DNA from: CAZCTC01 sp964501335
GTDB lineage: Bacteria > Chloroflexota > Anaerolineae > B4-G1 > SLSP01
Length of the DNA stretch: 64,000 nucleotides
Direction: 5' to 3'
Assembly: GCA_964501335.1 (NCBI GenBank)
Contig: CAZCTC010000013.1
Location: forward strand, 62,001-126,000
The notes under the pieces are model-generated. The model was not told the origin of the DNA. It was given only the letters and a program-made list of their open reading frames with translations, and did no database searches. Position 1 is the stretch's first letter. Every line of letters begins with the position of its first letter. The translations under genes were made by a program, and so were the position numbers. Positions 8,471-15,746 of this stretch are shown here, in pieces.

Positions 8471-8839
8471 TCATTCCGGCACCCAGCCATCCAACAGCAG
8501 CTCCAACGCCCGGATCACCCGGCTGCGCTGCACCGGGTCCTTGATCGCCTTCAATCGCTGTACAATTCCGCCGGCCTCCGGCAACTCCAACGCTGCCTTC
8601 TCGAAAATCTCCATCGGCTCATAGCCGGCCACCTCCAACAGCATATTGGGGTTCACCCGGAAATATTCCGCCAGGGTGAAAATGCTCTCCCGCGCCGGCC
8701 GCCGGCGACTGCCCGCAAAACGGAACACCGCCCCATGGTCCAGCCCCGCCTTCAACGAGGCCTCGCGATGGCTCTCTCCACGCTCCGCCAACAGCCGCCG
8801 CAATAATGCCGCAAACGGTTCGGGATCATAGTCTTTCAT
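8471..8839 (-). CDS. XRE-family helix-turn-helix regulator
   Basis: The 122-residue protein has an N-terminal HTH_3/XRE domain (residues ~8-62: FAALLRRLLAERGESHREAS, LDHGAVFRFA, ESIFTLAEYFRVNPNMLLEVAGY), followed by a helical tail of the kind seen in phage- and ICE-type repressors. It diverges from the recombinase at 8905 with only 65 bp between the start codons, so it probably controls that shared promoter region and itself. The ribosome site GAGGAGG precedes ATG, and a clean terminator follows the gene. No specific ligand or protease motif was recognised. Confidence 0.88.
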   Translation of the reverse strand: MKDYDPEPFAALLRRLLAERGESHREASLKAGLDHGAVFRFAGSRRRPARESIFTLAEYFRVNPNMLLEVAGYEPMEIFEKAALELPEAGGIVQRLKAIKDPVQRSRVIRALELLLDGWVPE

Positions 8840-8904
8840 GTCAATTTGCCTCCTCTGTAATTTGCGTTAAATTTGGGCCACTTCATCGTTCAGGAGATCG
8901 TTCA

Positions 8905-10548
8905 ATGCGCGCAGTTACTTACCTCCGTTTCTCCTGTAAGGATCAGGCCGACGGCTACAGCATCGACGCCCAACGTTACGCCACTCATCAGTTCATCCAG
9001 GCTCGCAACTGGGAGTGGGGGGGTGATTATGTCGATGAGGCTTTCTCCGCCAAAGCCGATGCCGAACGCCCTTCCTTCGAGCGCCTGCTGGCCGATGCCC
9101 GGCAGCAGCACTTTGACACCATTGTCGTCGATAAAGTCGATCGCTTCTACCGCCATCTCCAGGGATTGCTCTCCACACTGGAAGAACTCCAGAGCTGCCA
9201 TGTGACCCTGGTCTCCGTCAAAGAGAACATCGACTTTACCACGCCCTGGGGCAAGATCGCCCTCACCATCCTGGGTATCCTCGCCGAGATCTACATCGAC
9301 AACCTGCGGCAGGAGACTCGCAAAGGCAAAATGGCCCGCGCCCGCAGCGGAAAATGGAACGGCACCATCCCTTTCGGCTACTGCCGGGGCGACTGTTCCG
9401 TCTGTAAAGATCCCAACGGGCCCGGCTACTGCCCTTATGTGGGACAGCCCAATCGCAGCGACGACGACCTCATTGTCCATCCCATCGAATCCGTAGCCGT
9501 CAAACAGGCCTTTGCCCTCTATGCCGACGGTAACCACTCCCTCGCCGACATCGCCACCCGGTTCAACCAGGAAACCTTCACCCTGCCTGACGGCGCCACC
9601 GTTCCCTTTCGCAGCAAAGGCCGCACGCCCGCCGCCTGCGGTCCGCTTTCCGTCGACACCATCCGCAACATTCTCATCCGCCGCTTTTACACCGGTGTCA
9701 TCGCCTACTACGGCGTCGATGACAACGGCCAGAAGCGCCGCCGGGAAGACATCAGCGAATGGTATCCCGGCCGGCATCCCATTCTGATCGAAGAGGCGCT
9801 CTTTGAGAAGGTACAACAAACCCGCGAACTGTCCAGCAAACGCTATCACACCGCCGAAGGCAAACATCCCATCACCGCTCATCCGCTTTCCGGATTGCTG
9901 GTCTGTGCTTCCTGTGGTCGGCGATTCCGGGCGCTGAGCACCGGTGAGGGCTATCGTTATTATCGGGACAGCAGTCGCATCGAGAAAGTGGGGGGCTGTA
10001 ATCAGGTCACGATCAAGGCGGAGGAAATCGAAGCGCAAATCGAGGCGTTCATGCGGGAATGTCAGCGCTGGCTGCCGGCCGACTGGCGGGAACGGCTGGA
10101 AGCCCAGTGGATCGATCAGAGTCCCGAACTCGCCGGCCGGATTCAGCAGGCCAAAGCCCGTCAGGAACGGGCGGTGGAATTGTATCTGGAGGGGTTAATC
10201 GATCAAAAGCGGGTTCAGGAGTGCAAACTGGCGTACCAAATAGAGTTGACACAGTTGCGCCCACGGAATTCCGATGCTATAATAGCCTTAGGTGGGGTTT
10301 TGGAAAGGTTCGACTCATTATGGGCCGAAGCATCTTTAACAACAAAAAACGAGCTGCTTCGACTAGTCCTCGAAGCAGCTCATATTAAGCACAAATCGCT
10401 TGTTGCCATTCGATTGAAAGTTACGTTCCTTCCAATCTTTGCGATTTGTCAGAGCGGGAGCGACGGGCTTGCTGCCGCAGCGATGACAAACTGTAACCAC
10501 AGGCGTCATCTTTCAAACAAAATCCTCGTTTTGCAAAAATCTTCTTAA
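8905..10548 (+). CDS. Large serine recombinase, second copy
   Basis: The 547-residue enzyme starts MRAVTYLRFSCKDQ with catalytic Ser10. VVDKVDRFYRHL and LTILGILAEIYIDNL follow, as in the serine integrase/resolvase catalytic core. The recombinase domain carries the same kind of Cys-rich insert as the first recombinase (CRGDCSVCKDPNG...YCPY near residue 160). A Zn ribbon (LLVCASCGRRFRALSTGEGY) and a C-terminal coiled coil follow. The frame is open 33 codons further upstream, but ATG 8905 has CAGGAGA 6-14 nt before it and matches the family start. It probably mobilises the element to its right, where an excisionase-like gene lies at 10856. Its similarity to the 5647 gene suggests duplication or recurrent insertion at one locus. 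Confidence 0.93.
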   Translation: MRAVTYLRFSCKDQADGYSIDAQRYATHQFIQARNWEWGGDYVDEAFSAKADAERPSFERLLADARQQHFDTIVVDKVDRFYRHLQGLLSTLEELQSCHVTLVSVKENIDFTTPWGKIALTILGILAEIYIDNLRQETRKGKMARARSGKWNGTIPFGYCRGDCSVCKDPNGPGYCPYVGQPNRSDDDLIVHPIESVAVKQAFALYADGNHSLADIATRFNQETFTLPDGATVPFRSKGRTPAACGPLSVDTIRNILIRRFYTGVIAYYGVDDNGQKRRREDISEWYPGRHPILIEEALFEKVQQTRELSSKRYHTAEGKHPITAHPLSGLLVCASCGRRFRALSTGEGYRYYRDSSRIEKVGGCNQVTIKAEEIEAQIEAFMRECQRWLPADWRERLEAQWIDQSPELAGRIQQAKARQERAVELYLEGLIDQKRVQECKLAYQIELTQLRPRNSDAIIALGGVLERFDSLWAEASLTTKNELLRLVLEAAHIKHKSLVAIRLKVTFLPIFAICQSGSDGLAAAAMTNCNHRRHLSNKILVLQKSS

Positions 10549-10855
10549 CAAAACCTCTTTTGCTGTTTGACAACCCCTTATGGAGGTTGTCAGGTGTTAG
10601 TTTGGTGGTCTCAATTCACGGCAAAATGCCGCTTATCCGCGATGGTGCGGATCGTTGATCCCTGGATCAAAAACTTTCCTCAAAAAAGCTTCCCTACCCT
10701 GGGGCATTTTTGTCGCTGGGCAACCTTACCTCATACCTGTAACCAGATTCCCGTTTTCTCTCTTTTCGTTCATAAACGCGGCCGGCTGATCTCGGATTTC
10801 CGAGGTCAACCGGCCGCGTTTTATTTTGCCTATCAGCACGCAATTGGAGGAGCCC
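10549..10855. other. Intergenic region between recombinase and excisionase-like gene
   Basis: The 307-bp stretch holds an 8-bp inverted repeat TGACAACC/GGTTGTCA (10568-10575, 10585-10592) just after the recombinase stop, and the terminator at 10774-10821. Large serine integrases usually lie next to their attachment site, so the inverted repeat is a candidate att core. No gene is convincing here. Confidence 0.45.
10774..10821 (+). terminator. Strong intrinsic terminator after the recombinase
   Basis: A 12-bp outer stem (AAACGCGGCCGG, 10774-10785, with 10810-10821) encloses an inner stem CTCGG-ATTT-CCGAG (10791-10804). TTTTATTTTG follows. It ends 34 bp before the next ATG, so the downstream genes need their own promoter or antitermination. 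Confidence 0.8.
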
Positions 10856-11080
10856 ATGACTGAAGAACCCCTGACTGAAGAACGACTTTGGACCGTCCAG
10901 GAGGTTGCGGGATATTGCAGTGTATCCGAGCGTACCGTCTATCGCTGGATTGCAGACCGCAAACTGGCGGCCTTTCACTTTGGCGGTTCTACCCGTATCC
11001 AACCCCAGGATCTGGCGGCCTTTTTCGAGGCCCATTACAATACCCCTCCCCAACCCAGATGCATAAAGAAAGGCAAATAA
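10856..11080 (+). CDS. Excisionase-like helix-turn-helix protein
   Basis: The 74-residue protein has a MerR/Xis-type winged HTH: WTVQEVAGYCSVSERTVYRWIADRKLAAFHFGGSTRIQPQDLAAFF in two consecutive halves, which matches the helix_turn_helix excisionase family (HTH_17). Such proteins bend DNA and direct excision or act as small regulators. The frame extends 10 codons upstream, but GGAGGAG directly precedes ATG 10856. It lies 307 bp after a serine recombinase and 1 bp before the next gene. A role as recombination directionality factor is plausible but unproven. Confidence 0.85.
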   Translation: MTEEPLTEERLWTVQEVAGYCSVSERTVYRWIADRKLAAFHFGGSTRIQPQDLAAFFEAHYNTPPQPRCIKKGK

Positions 11081-11081
11081 G

Positions 11082-11459
11082 ATGCTCACTCCTGTTCCAG
11101 GCCCGGCTTCGCCAGTCCGCCCCATCATTGAAGTGTGCTACCTGGTAGCACAGGAACTTTCACCCGAGCAATCCGTGGACGAATGGCTGAATGCTTTGCG
11201 ACACCAATTCACTGGCCGGGGACTCCATGTTATGCCCACAGACCTTCCCGGTCTCAATATGGTGATCGCCGAAAGGGTCGGATTCAGTCTTATTCCCGGC
11301 AAAACTATCGACCCCAACATCCGGGAACAACTTCACAGAACGATGGAAGATCCCAAGGCTCCCCTGATTGCATTATTGATGACCCGAGACACCAATCCGA
11401 CTCTGGCCCGGATCAATCGCCCGCGGCCGTTTCCGTCCCTTCGGAAATCGTACCGATAA
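11082..11459 (+). CDS. Hypothetical protein following the excisionase-like gene
   Basis: This 125-residue protein is not recognised. The start is 1 bp after the previous stop, with AAAGG about 9 nt upstream, so it is probably co-translated. The central part is amphipathic (VDEWLNALRHQF, IREQLHRTMEDP) and there is no signal peptide or membrane segment. The C-terminus is basic. A DNA- or protein-binding role beside the HTH protein is possible, but no motif supports it. Confidence 0.6.
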   Translation: MLTPVPGPASPVRPIIEVCYLVAQELSPEQSVDEWLNALRHQFTGRGLHVMPTDLPGLNMVIAERVGFSLIPGKTIDPNIREQLHRTMEDPKAPLIALLMTRDTNPTLARINRPRPFPSLRKSYR

Positions 11460-11842
11460 AAGGGATTTAATGATGTGAAATAAAAAGGTGGTTTTTCGGA
11501 AGCGAAGATAGCCGAACAAGGGACTGACAAAATCGCAAACAAGGTTATCGAGTCTTAAGAGGAAGTGGAGGGACTGATCGCTCAGACATTCGAGGACCCT
11601 AGCAACAGTTACTCGAATGTGGGCAGTACCACCCTTGATCCTTTTACGACCAGTCCCTTGCGTCTTCATTATAACAGGAGAATGCCACAATGTATATTGC
11701 GAATAACGCCGAATCATTTTTCGAGCCGACCCGACACCCACCCTACGATTACCCATATTAATAATGAAGAGACCCTTCTCGAATGAAGGGGCAAACCGGG
11801 CCTTTAAGGCCCGGATCGGAATTCAAGCGGAGGGATAAAGCC
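11460..11842. other. Intergenic region upstream of the FtsK-like gene
   Basis: The 383-bp stretch is relatively AT-rich. It holds a possible 23-codon open frame (11690-11761) and a hairpin CCGGGCC-TTTAA-GGCCCGG (11796-11814) without T-tract, lying between that frame and the FtsK-like gene start. A promoter for the rightward operon should lie here, but no clear -35/-10 pair was seen. Confidence 0.5.
11690..11761 (+). CDS. Possible 23-residue leader peptide
   Basis: An ATG with AGGAG 9 nt upstream opens MYIANNAESFFEPTRHPP and ends with TAA. It lies 34 bp before a strong hairpin and 81 bp before the FtsK-like gene, so a leader-peptide role is conceivable. The frame is too short to be confident that it is translated. 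Confidence 0.25.
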   Translation: MYIANNAESFFEPTRHPPYDYPY

Positions 11843-13216
11843 ATGCCCAACACTCAACCACGCTCAGACACGCGACAGAGCTATTTGCAAAAAACAGCGC
11901 AAGCGCTGCAAACAGCCCTGGCGCGCGGCGTCGCCGGCAAAGCGTTCCAGGTCCAGGTCGAAACCGTGGTCGGCCCGCGTGCCGGAGCGGTGCATCTGTA
12001 TGCCGGGTTGGGCGCCGGGCGGACCCTGCGCTATCTCGCCGGCGATGACGGCGCCGCCGCCCGCCAATTCATCGCCTGGCCCTTTCCGGGAGAGCCCGCT
12101 ATCTTCATGGCCGGCAAGGCCGTTCGTATCGAAGCCGGTTGGCCGGAAACCTGGTCCGAAACGGAAATCCGGCTGAATTCGGTAGGTTGCCATCCCGAAG
12201 GCCAGGGCCGCTGGCTAGCCGGGATCGACGAACGCCGCCGCACTATTACTGCCGGCTTCAGCGACCAGATCCCCCACTGGCTCTTTGCCGGCACCAGTGG
12301 ATCGGGAAAGACGGTGGCGATCCAGGCCGCAGCCTATCAATTGGCCCAGGATTCCCAGAACCGCCTGATCTTCATCGACGGCAAATACGGCGCCGGGCTG
12401 GGTGCTCTGATAGGATTGCCCGGAACGGTAGGCCCCGTCGCCGTCGATATCAGCGCCGCCCGCGATGCCCTGGCCTGGATTCATGGCGAACTCCGCCAAC
12501 GCTACTCGATCCTGGCCCAAGGGACCAAAGAAGCGCAGGAAACCGTGGCCCACCTGCCCCGGTTGATCCTCTTCTTCGACGAATTTCAAGAATTCACCGG
12601 CGATCCCCAGGTCCGCGAATTGACCCGGCGCATTCTGGCCCAAGGCCGCGCCGCCCGGATCCATGCCATCCTGGCCACTCAGCATCCGACCAATGAGGCC
12701 TTCGGCGACGACAACACCCTCAAGCGTAACCTCATCGGCCGCATCGCCCTCAAAGTGACCGATGCCAAAGCCAGCGAAGTCGCCATTGGGAATACCCTAC
12801 CCCGCGCCGATCGGCTCATGGGCAAAGGCGATGCCTATACCATCGGCCCCGGCCGGGTCTATCGGGCGCAATTGCTGCTGGTCGATCACCACGAGCTGGA
12901 ACATCTTCCCCGCCAGCGCCCCCGCTTCGAAACCTGGCCCGAAAGCAAACCCGAGGAATTAGGCCAGGAACCCACGGTGCGCTGGGCTTACACCGGCGAA
13001 GAACTGGCGCTGGGATTGATCGCCGCCGCTAAAGGCTGGGGCCGGAATCGCCTCATGGATGTCCTGGCCACCCGCCCCGGATCGGAACGGGCCCAACGGC
13101 TTCTGGAATTGAGCCGCGAACAATTGGGTTCACTGGAGTCCCTGGGATACACGCTTACCCCCCATTCCCCCATGACCGGATCGGCTGCCTGCCTGCCTAG
13201 CAACCGGAAAGCATAA
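11843..13216 (+). CDS. FtsK/SpoIIIE-like DNA translocase of a mobile element
   Basis: The 457-residue protein has an FtsK-type RecA fold: Walker A AGTSGSGKT near residue 150, IFIDGKYG after it, and Walker B LILFFDEFQEF near residue 241. ILAQGRAARIHAILATQHP then follows, typical of FtsK/TraB-like coupling ATPases. These pump double-stranded DNA or act as coupling proteins in conjugative elements. No N-terminal membrane segments are present, but two small membrane proteins follow directly. ATG 11843 is chosen because GGAGGG lies 9-14 nt before it. The C-terminal 80 residues resemble a winged-helix tail only weakly. A separate VirD4-like ATPase is at 57752. Confidence 0.85.
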   Translation: MPNTQPRSDTRQSYLQKTAQALQTALARGVAGKAFQVQVETVVGPRAGAVHLYAGLGAGRTLRYLAGDDGAAARQFIAWPFPGEPAIFMAGKAVRIEAGWPETWSETEIRLNSVGCHPEGQGRWLAGIDERRRTITAGFSDQIPHWLFAGTSGSGKTVAIQAAAYQLAQDSQNRLIFIDGKYGAGLGALIGLPGTVGPVAVDISAARDALAWIHGELRQRYSILAQGTKEAQETVAHLPRLILFFDEFQEFTGDPQVRELTRRILAQGRAARIHAILATQHPTNEAFGDDNTLKRNLIGRIALKVTDAKASEVAIGNTLPRADRLMGKGDAYTIGPGRVYRAQLLLVDHHELEHLPRQRPRFETWPESKPEELGQEPTVRWAYTGEELALGLIAAAKGWGRNRLMDVLATRPGSERAQRLLELSREQLGSLESLGYTLTPHSPMTGSAACLPSNRKA

Positions 13217-13276
13217 GTAAATGCCTAAAAAGGGGCTTTTGGGGGGATACCCGCAGGAACCAGGCAGGCAGGCAGG
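13184..13276. repeat. GCAGG/CCTGC inverted repeat across the end of the FtsK-like gene
   Basis: CTGCCTGCCTGCC (13185-13197) at the 3' end of the gene is mirrored by GGCAGGCAGGCAG (13263-13275). Further GCCAGGCAGG copies follow. It could fold as a long-loop hairpin between two genes. Simple tetranucleotide expansion is an alternative explanation. Confidence 0.5.
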
Positions 13277-13325
13277 TCTAAAAAGCTGCCAGGCAGGTAC
13301 AAAAATCTTGATCGAGGAGGCTTTC

Positions 13326-13778
13326 ATGGCCAAGACCCATCATCCACTCCCAACAGAAACCGGATCCCCGCGCTGGATCTGGAGCGCGGTCATCGCCGCC
13401 GCGTCGGTTTTGTTGATCGGGACCGCCCTGTTGGTTTGGGCGCTCTTCTCCCTGGAAACCCCGGCCCTGCGTTGGTGGGCCGGCGTGGCCACGGTCTGCG
13501 CCTTGCTCGGTCCGGTGATCGGCTACCTGGCCGGCCAGGCCACCGCCCGCGCCCATCGGGAAGGCATTCAAACCGGCGTCGGCGTCGTCATGCAAGCTGC
13601 CACCCAAACCGCGGATGTGCGCATCCGCACGGTCCAGGCCATGCGGGCGCCCCAGCGCCCCACCACTCCCGATCGGGGAAACTTCAATGTCTACCTGCCC
13701 CACCCCATGGAATTGGGAACGAACGCACCCGAGGCCTTGCCGGCCTTCGACGACGACAACGACGTGGAAATCTTCTAA
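13326..13778 (+). CDS. Small two-helix membrane protein
   Basis: The 150-residue protein has two adjacent membrane segments (residues ~17-45 and ~50-75: WSAVIAAASVLLIGTALLVW and WWAGVATVCALLGPVIGYLA). A soluble tail with an acidic C-terminus (FDDDNDVEIF) follows. ATG 13326 is preceded by GAGGAGG; an upstream extension of the frame lacks a ribosome site and runs through repeat sequence. It may supply the membrane anchor missing from the FtsK-like ATPase. No family was recognised. Confidence 0.75.
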   Translation: MAKTHHPLPTETGSPRWIWSAVIAAASVLLIGTALLVWALFSLETPALRWWAGVATVCALLGPVIGYLAGQATARAHREGIQTGVGVVMQAATQTADVRIRTVQAMRAPQRPTTPDRGNFNVYLPHPMELGTNAPEALPAFDDDNDVEIF

Positions 13779-13790
13779 GGAGAAATAAAG

Positions 13791-14153
13791 ATGCGGCGCA
13801 CGGCAGGGATGATCGGTTCGGTAATCTTGATTGGCTGTTTCTTCGCCGCCGCGGTCGGCAATGCCAGCGGCCCAGAAATCACCCGCGCCTTGAATCGCCT
13901 GGCCGATACCTTGCAACCCCAGCCCGTCGCTACTCCCACAGTGGTCCCGTGCCAACCCGTAAGCGCTACCGCTACTGAGATTCTGTCCGGTCCGGTTACC
14001 CTGTGGTTGATCCTGGTAGGAACCGGAATGCTTCTCCTTCTGGGAGGACTGGAATTCTATCGCCGGGTAACCCTGCAACCTCTGGATCCGGAAAAGGATT
14101 CCCTGGAAACCACCGAACCGGAATGCGATGGAAATGTAGAGCTGTTCTCTTAA
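13791..14153 (+). CDS. Small membrane protein with exported segment
   Basis: The 120-residue protein has an N-terminal hydrophobic segment or signal peptide (MIGSVILIGCFFAAAVG), a Pro/Thr-rich middle and a second membrane helix near residue 75 (LWLILVGTGMLLLLGGLEF), with a short acidic cytoplasmic tail. TAAGGAG precedes ATG by 9 nt, and the gene lies 12 bp after the previous stop. Its function is unknown; the context is the FtsK-like/ParM-like operon. Confidence 0.72.
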   Translation: MRRTAGMIGSVILIGCFFAAAVGNASGPEITRALNRLADTLQPQPVATPTVVPCQPVSATATEILSGPVTLWLILVGTGMLLLLGGLEFYRRVTLQPLDPEKDSLETTEPECDGNVELFS

Positions 14154-14174
14154 TCTCAAACAGGAGTCAAAAGA

Positions 14175-15221
14175 ATGGAAAACCAACCCTTGCTGCGTAT
14201 TGGCGTGGATCCCGGTTTCGGCGGGATCAAGATGGTGGTTATTGAAAATCAGCTACCGAAAAGCATTCACATCCCTTCGGTGGTGGGAATCGGAGATACT
14301 GATTTAGGAATGCTCTCGCTGGAAGTGAATTCCCGACGCAAACGGGATAAACCTCTGACCGTAGCCTGGCAAGGAATCTCCTACCTGGTCGGCGATCATG
14401 TCCCCGACTATGCCCGGCCCGTGGAACGGATGGATTTCAATCGTCTGAGCGACGGCTTCGAGTTACGCGCCTTGCTCTATGCGGGTCTGGGAAAACTGTT
14501 GGGCGCGGGAGAGTATCGCGCGGACCTGATGGTCGGATTGCCGGTTGAGGTGATGGCCAACAAAGAATTGGCAAAAGAAACCCGCCGCGCCTTGCGGAGT
14601 TGGTTGGTCGATCAACACGCCTTTACCGTCGATAACGTTCAAACCCGGCTGAAGATTGAACAGGTGCAGGTGCTGGCCCAACCCGCCGGCGCCTACTTCG
14701 CCTGGGGCTGGAACAACCAGGGGCAAATCACCCGCCCGCCGGAAGATCTGGAAGATCCCGCCGCCATTTGTGATATCGGCTTCAACACCCTGGATCTCTT
14801 TGCCGTCCAGAATGGCCAGGTCACGAGTAAGTTTACCAGCGGAGATACGGTGGGCATGCGCCGGGCCGCGGATTATGTGACGCTAGTGGTGCGTAAGCAA
14901 TACGGCATTTCTCTTTCTCTGCATGAAGCCGACGCCTTGTTACATCAAAATCAGCCCACCCTGGCCACGGCTGAGGGACGGGTCGATCTGTCTAAGCTGG
15001 TCGGCACCGCCCTGGCTTCCACCACCGGCGAAATCCTCACTTTTTTATCCAATCGCTGGAACAATGGCCGCCAGTTTCGGCACCTGCTCTTCACCGGGGG
15101 CGGTTCGGAAGCCTTGCGGGAAGCTTTAACCCGCCAATACCCTCATGGCGTCGTGTTGGAAACGCCGGTTATGGCCAATGCTTTGGGCCTGGCGCGGGCG
15201 GCACTGGGAGTTTTCAAATGA
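14175..15221 (+). CDS. ParM-like actin (plasmid/element segregation ATPase)
   Basis: The 348-residue protein has the actin-like fold marks of the ParM/StbA and archaeal-type actin families: phosphate-1 loop IGVDPGFGGIKMV at the N-terminus, phosphate-2 ICDIGFNTLDLF near residue 195, and the adenosine loop LLFTGGGSEAL near residue 300. Such proteins form filaments that push plasmid copies apart when capped by a DNA-bound adaptor at a centromere. Downstream lie a phased repeat array (15224-15270) and a small gene, the usual order of parMRC elements differing only in that the site lies between the two genes. CAGGAG precedes the start. Confidence 0.88.
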   Translation: MENQPLLRIGVDPGFGGIKMVVIENQLPKSIHIPSVVGIGDTDLGMLSLEVNSRRKRDKPLTVAWQGISYLVGDHVPDYARPVERMDFNRLSDGFELRALLYAGLGKLLGAGEYRADLMVGLPVEVMANKELAKETRRALRSWLVDQHAFTVDNVQTRLKIEQVQVLAQPAGAYFAWGWNNQGQITRPPEDLEDPAAICDIGFNTLDLFAVQNGQVTSKFTSGDTVGMRRAADYVTLVVRKQYGISLSLHEADALLHQNQPTLATAEGRVDLSKLVGTALASTTGEILTFLSNRWNNGRQFRHLLFTGGGSEALREALTRQYPHGVVLETPVMANALGLARAALGVFK

Positions 15222-15223
15222 CA

Positions 15224-15270
15224 CCGGGAGAATGCCGGCAATGGCCGGCACTTCCCGGCAATTGCCGGCA
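15224..15270. repeat. 10-bp-phased CCGG array, candidate centromere (parC-like)
   Basis: CCGG cores occur at 15224, 15235, 15245, 15255 and 15265, four of them exactly 10 bp apart in units of the type nnTGCCGGCA. One helical-turn phasing places the sites on one DNA face, as in adaptor-binding centromeres. The array fills the gap between the ParM-like gene and the gene at 15297. A similar phased cluster is at 61784-61835. Confidence 0.65.
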
Positions 15271-15296
15271 TTCGTTAAAAGCAGCGGAGGAAACCC

Positions 15297-15746
15297 ATGG
15301 TACGCCGAAATGAATCCCTACGCCTGGAAATCCGGTTCAATCCGCGCGAAGATGCGGATCTGATCGCCTGGATTGAAGAATTGAAGGGACGGCCCCATGG
15401 CTACAAATCTCAGGAAATCAAGGACACCCTGCGGCAGGGCCGGAACCAGGGTCCAACGCTTTCAGCCCGAAGTGTCCCCGCCGCTGCACCGGTAACCCTG
15501 GATACTCAGGCCCTGGCCGAGACGCTCTCGAAGGCCCTCGTGCCTGGCTTGACGGACCAATTATCCGTCAACCTCCTGGCGGAGTTCCGGTTGCTGCTCG
15601 AAGCGGCGGTGCTTTCCGCCCTGGCCCGCAGCGGGGGAATGAGCACAACTGCGAGCCCGACCACCGCTCAGTCTACGGCTCAAAGCGAAGACCTGCTCAC
15701 TTCCATGGTATCGGGAATGTTGCTCGAAGAGGAGGAGGAAGCATGA
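15297..15746 (+). CDS. Probable ParR-like partner of the ParM-like actin
   Basis: The 149-residue protein begins with a basic, strand-helix-like segment (SLRLEIRFNPREDADLIAWI, residues 6-25) reminiscent of ribbon-helix-helix DNA-binding domains, followed by a basic helix (GYKSQEIKDTLRQG). An Ala/Leu-rich helical middle and an acidic tail (LLEEEEEA) follow. GGAGG precedes ATG, and the phased CCGG array lies immediately upstream. Assignment as centromere-binding adaptor rests on its position after the ParM-like gene and on this pattern, not on a clear family match. The gene overlaps the next start by 4 bp. Confidence 0.55.
   Translation: MVRRNESLRLEIRFNPREDADLIAWIEELKGRPHGYKSQEIKDTLRQGRNQGPTLSARSVPAAAPVTLDTQALAETLSKALVPGLTDQLSVNLLAEFRLLLEAAVLSALARSGGMSTTASPTTAQSTAQSEDLLTSMVSGMLLEEEEEA

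Noticed and set aside
10246..10283. TTGACA and TATAAT inside the end of the second recombinase
   Set aside because: The two boxes are 26 bp apart, too far for one promoter. A weaker TTGCGC at 10255 would give 17 bp, but the site is inside a coding region ahead of a strong terminator.
10567..10863. 98-codon frame between the recombinase and the excisionase-like gene
   Set aside because: It runs through a strong terminator hairpin and lacks a ribosome site.
11373..11756. Minus-strand frame in the gap before the FtsK-like gene
   Set aside because: No ribosome site, no recognisable motif, and it overlaps the end of the plus-strand gene at 11082.
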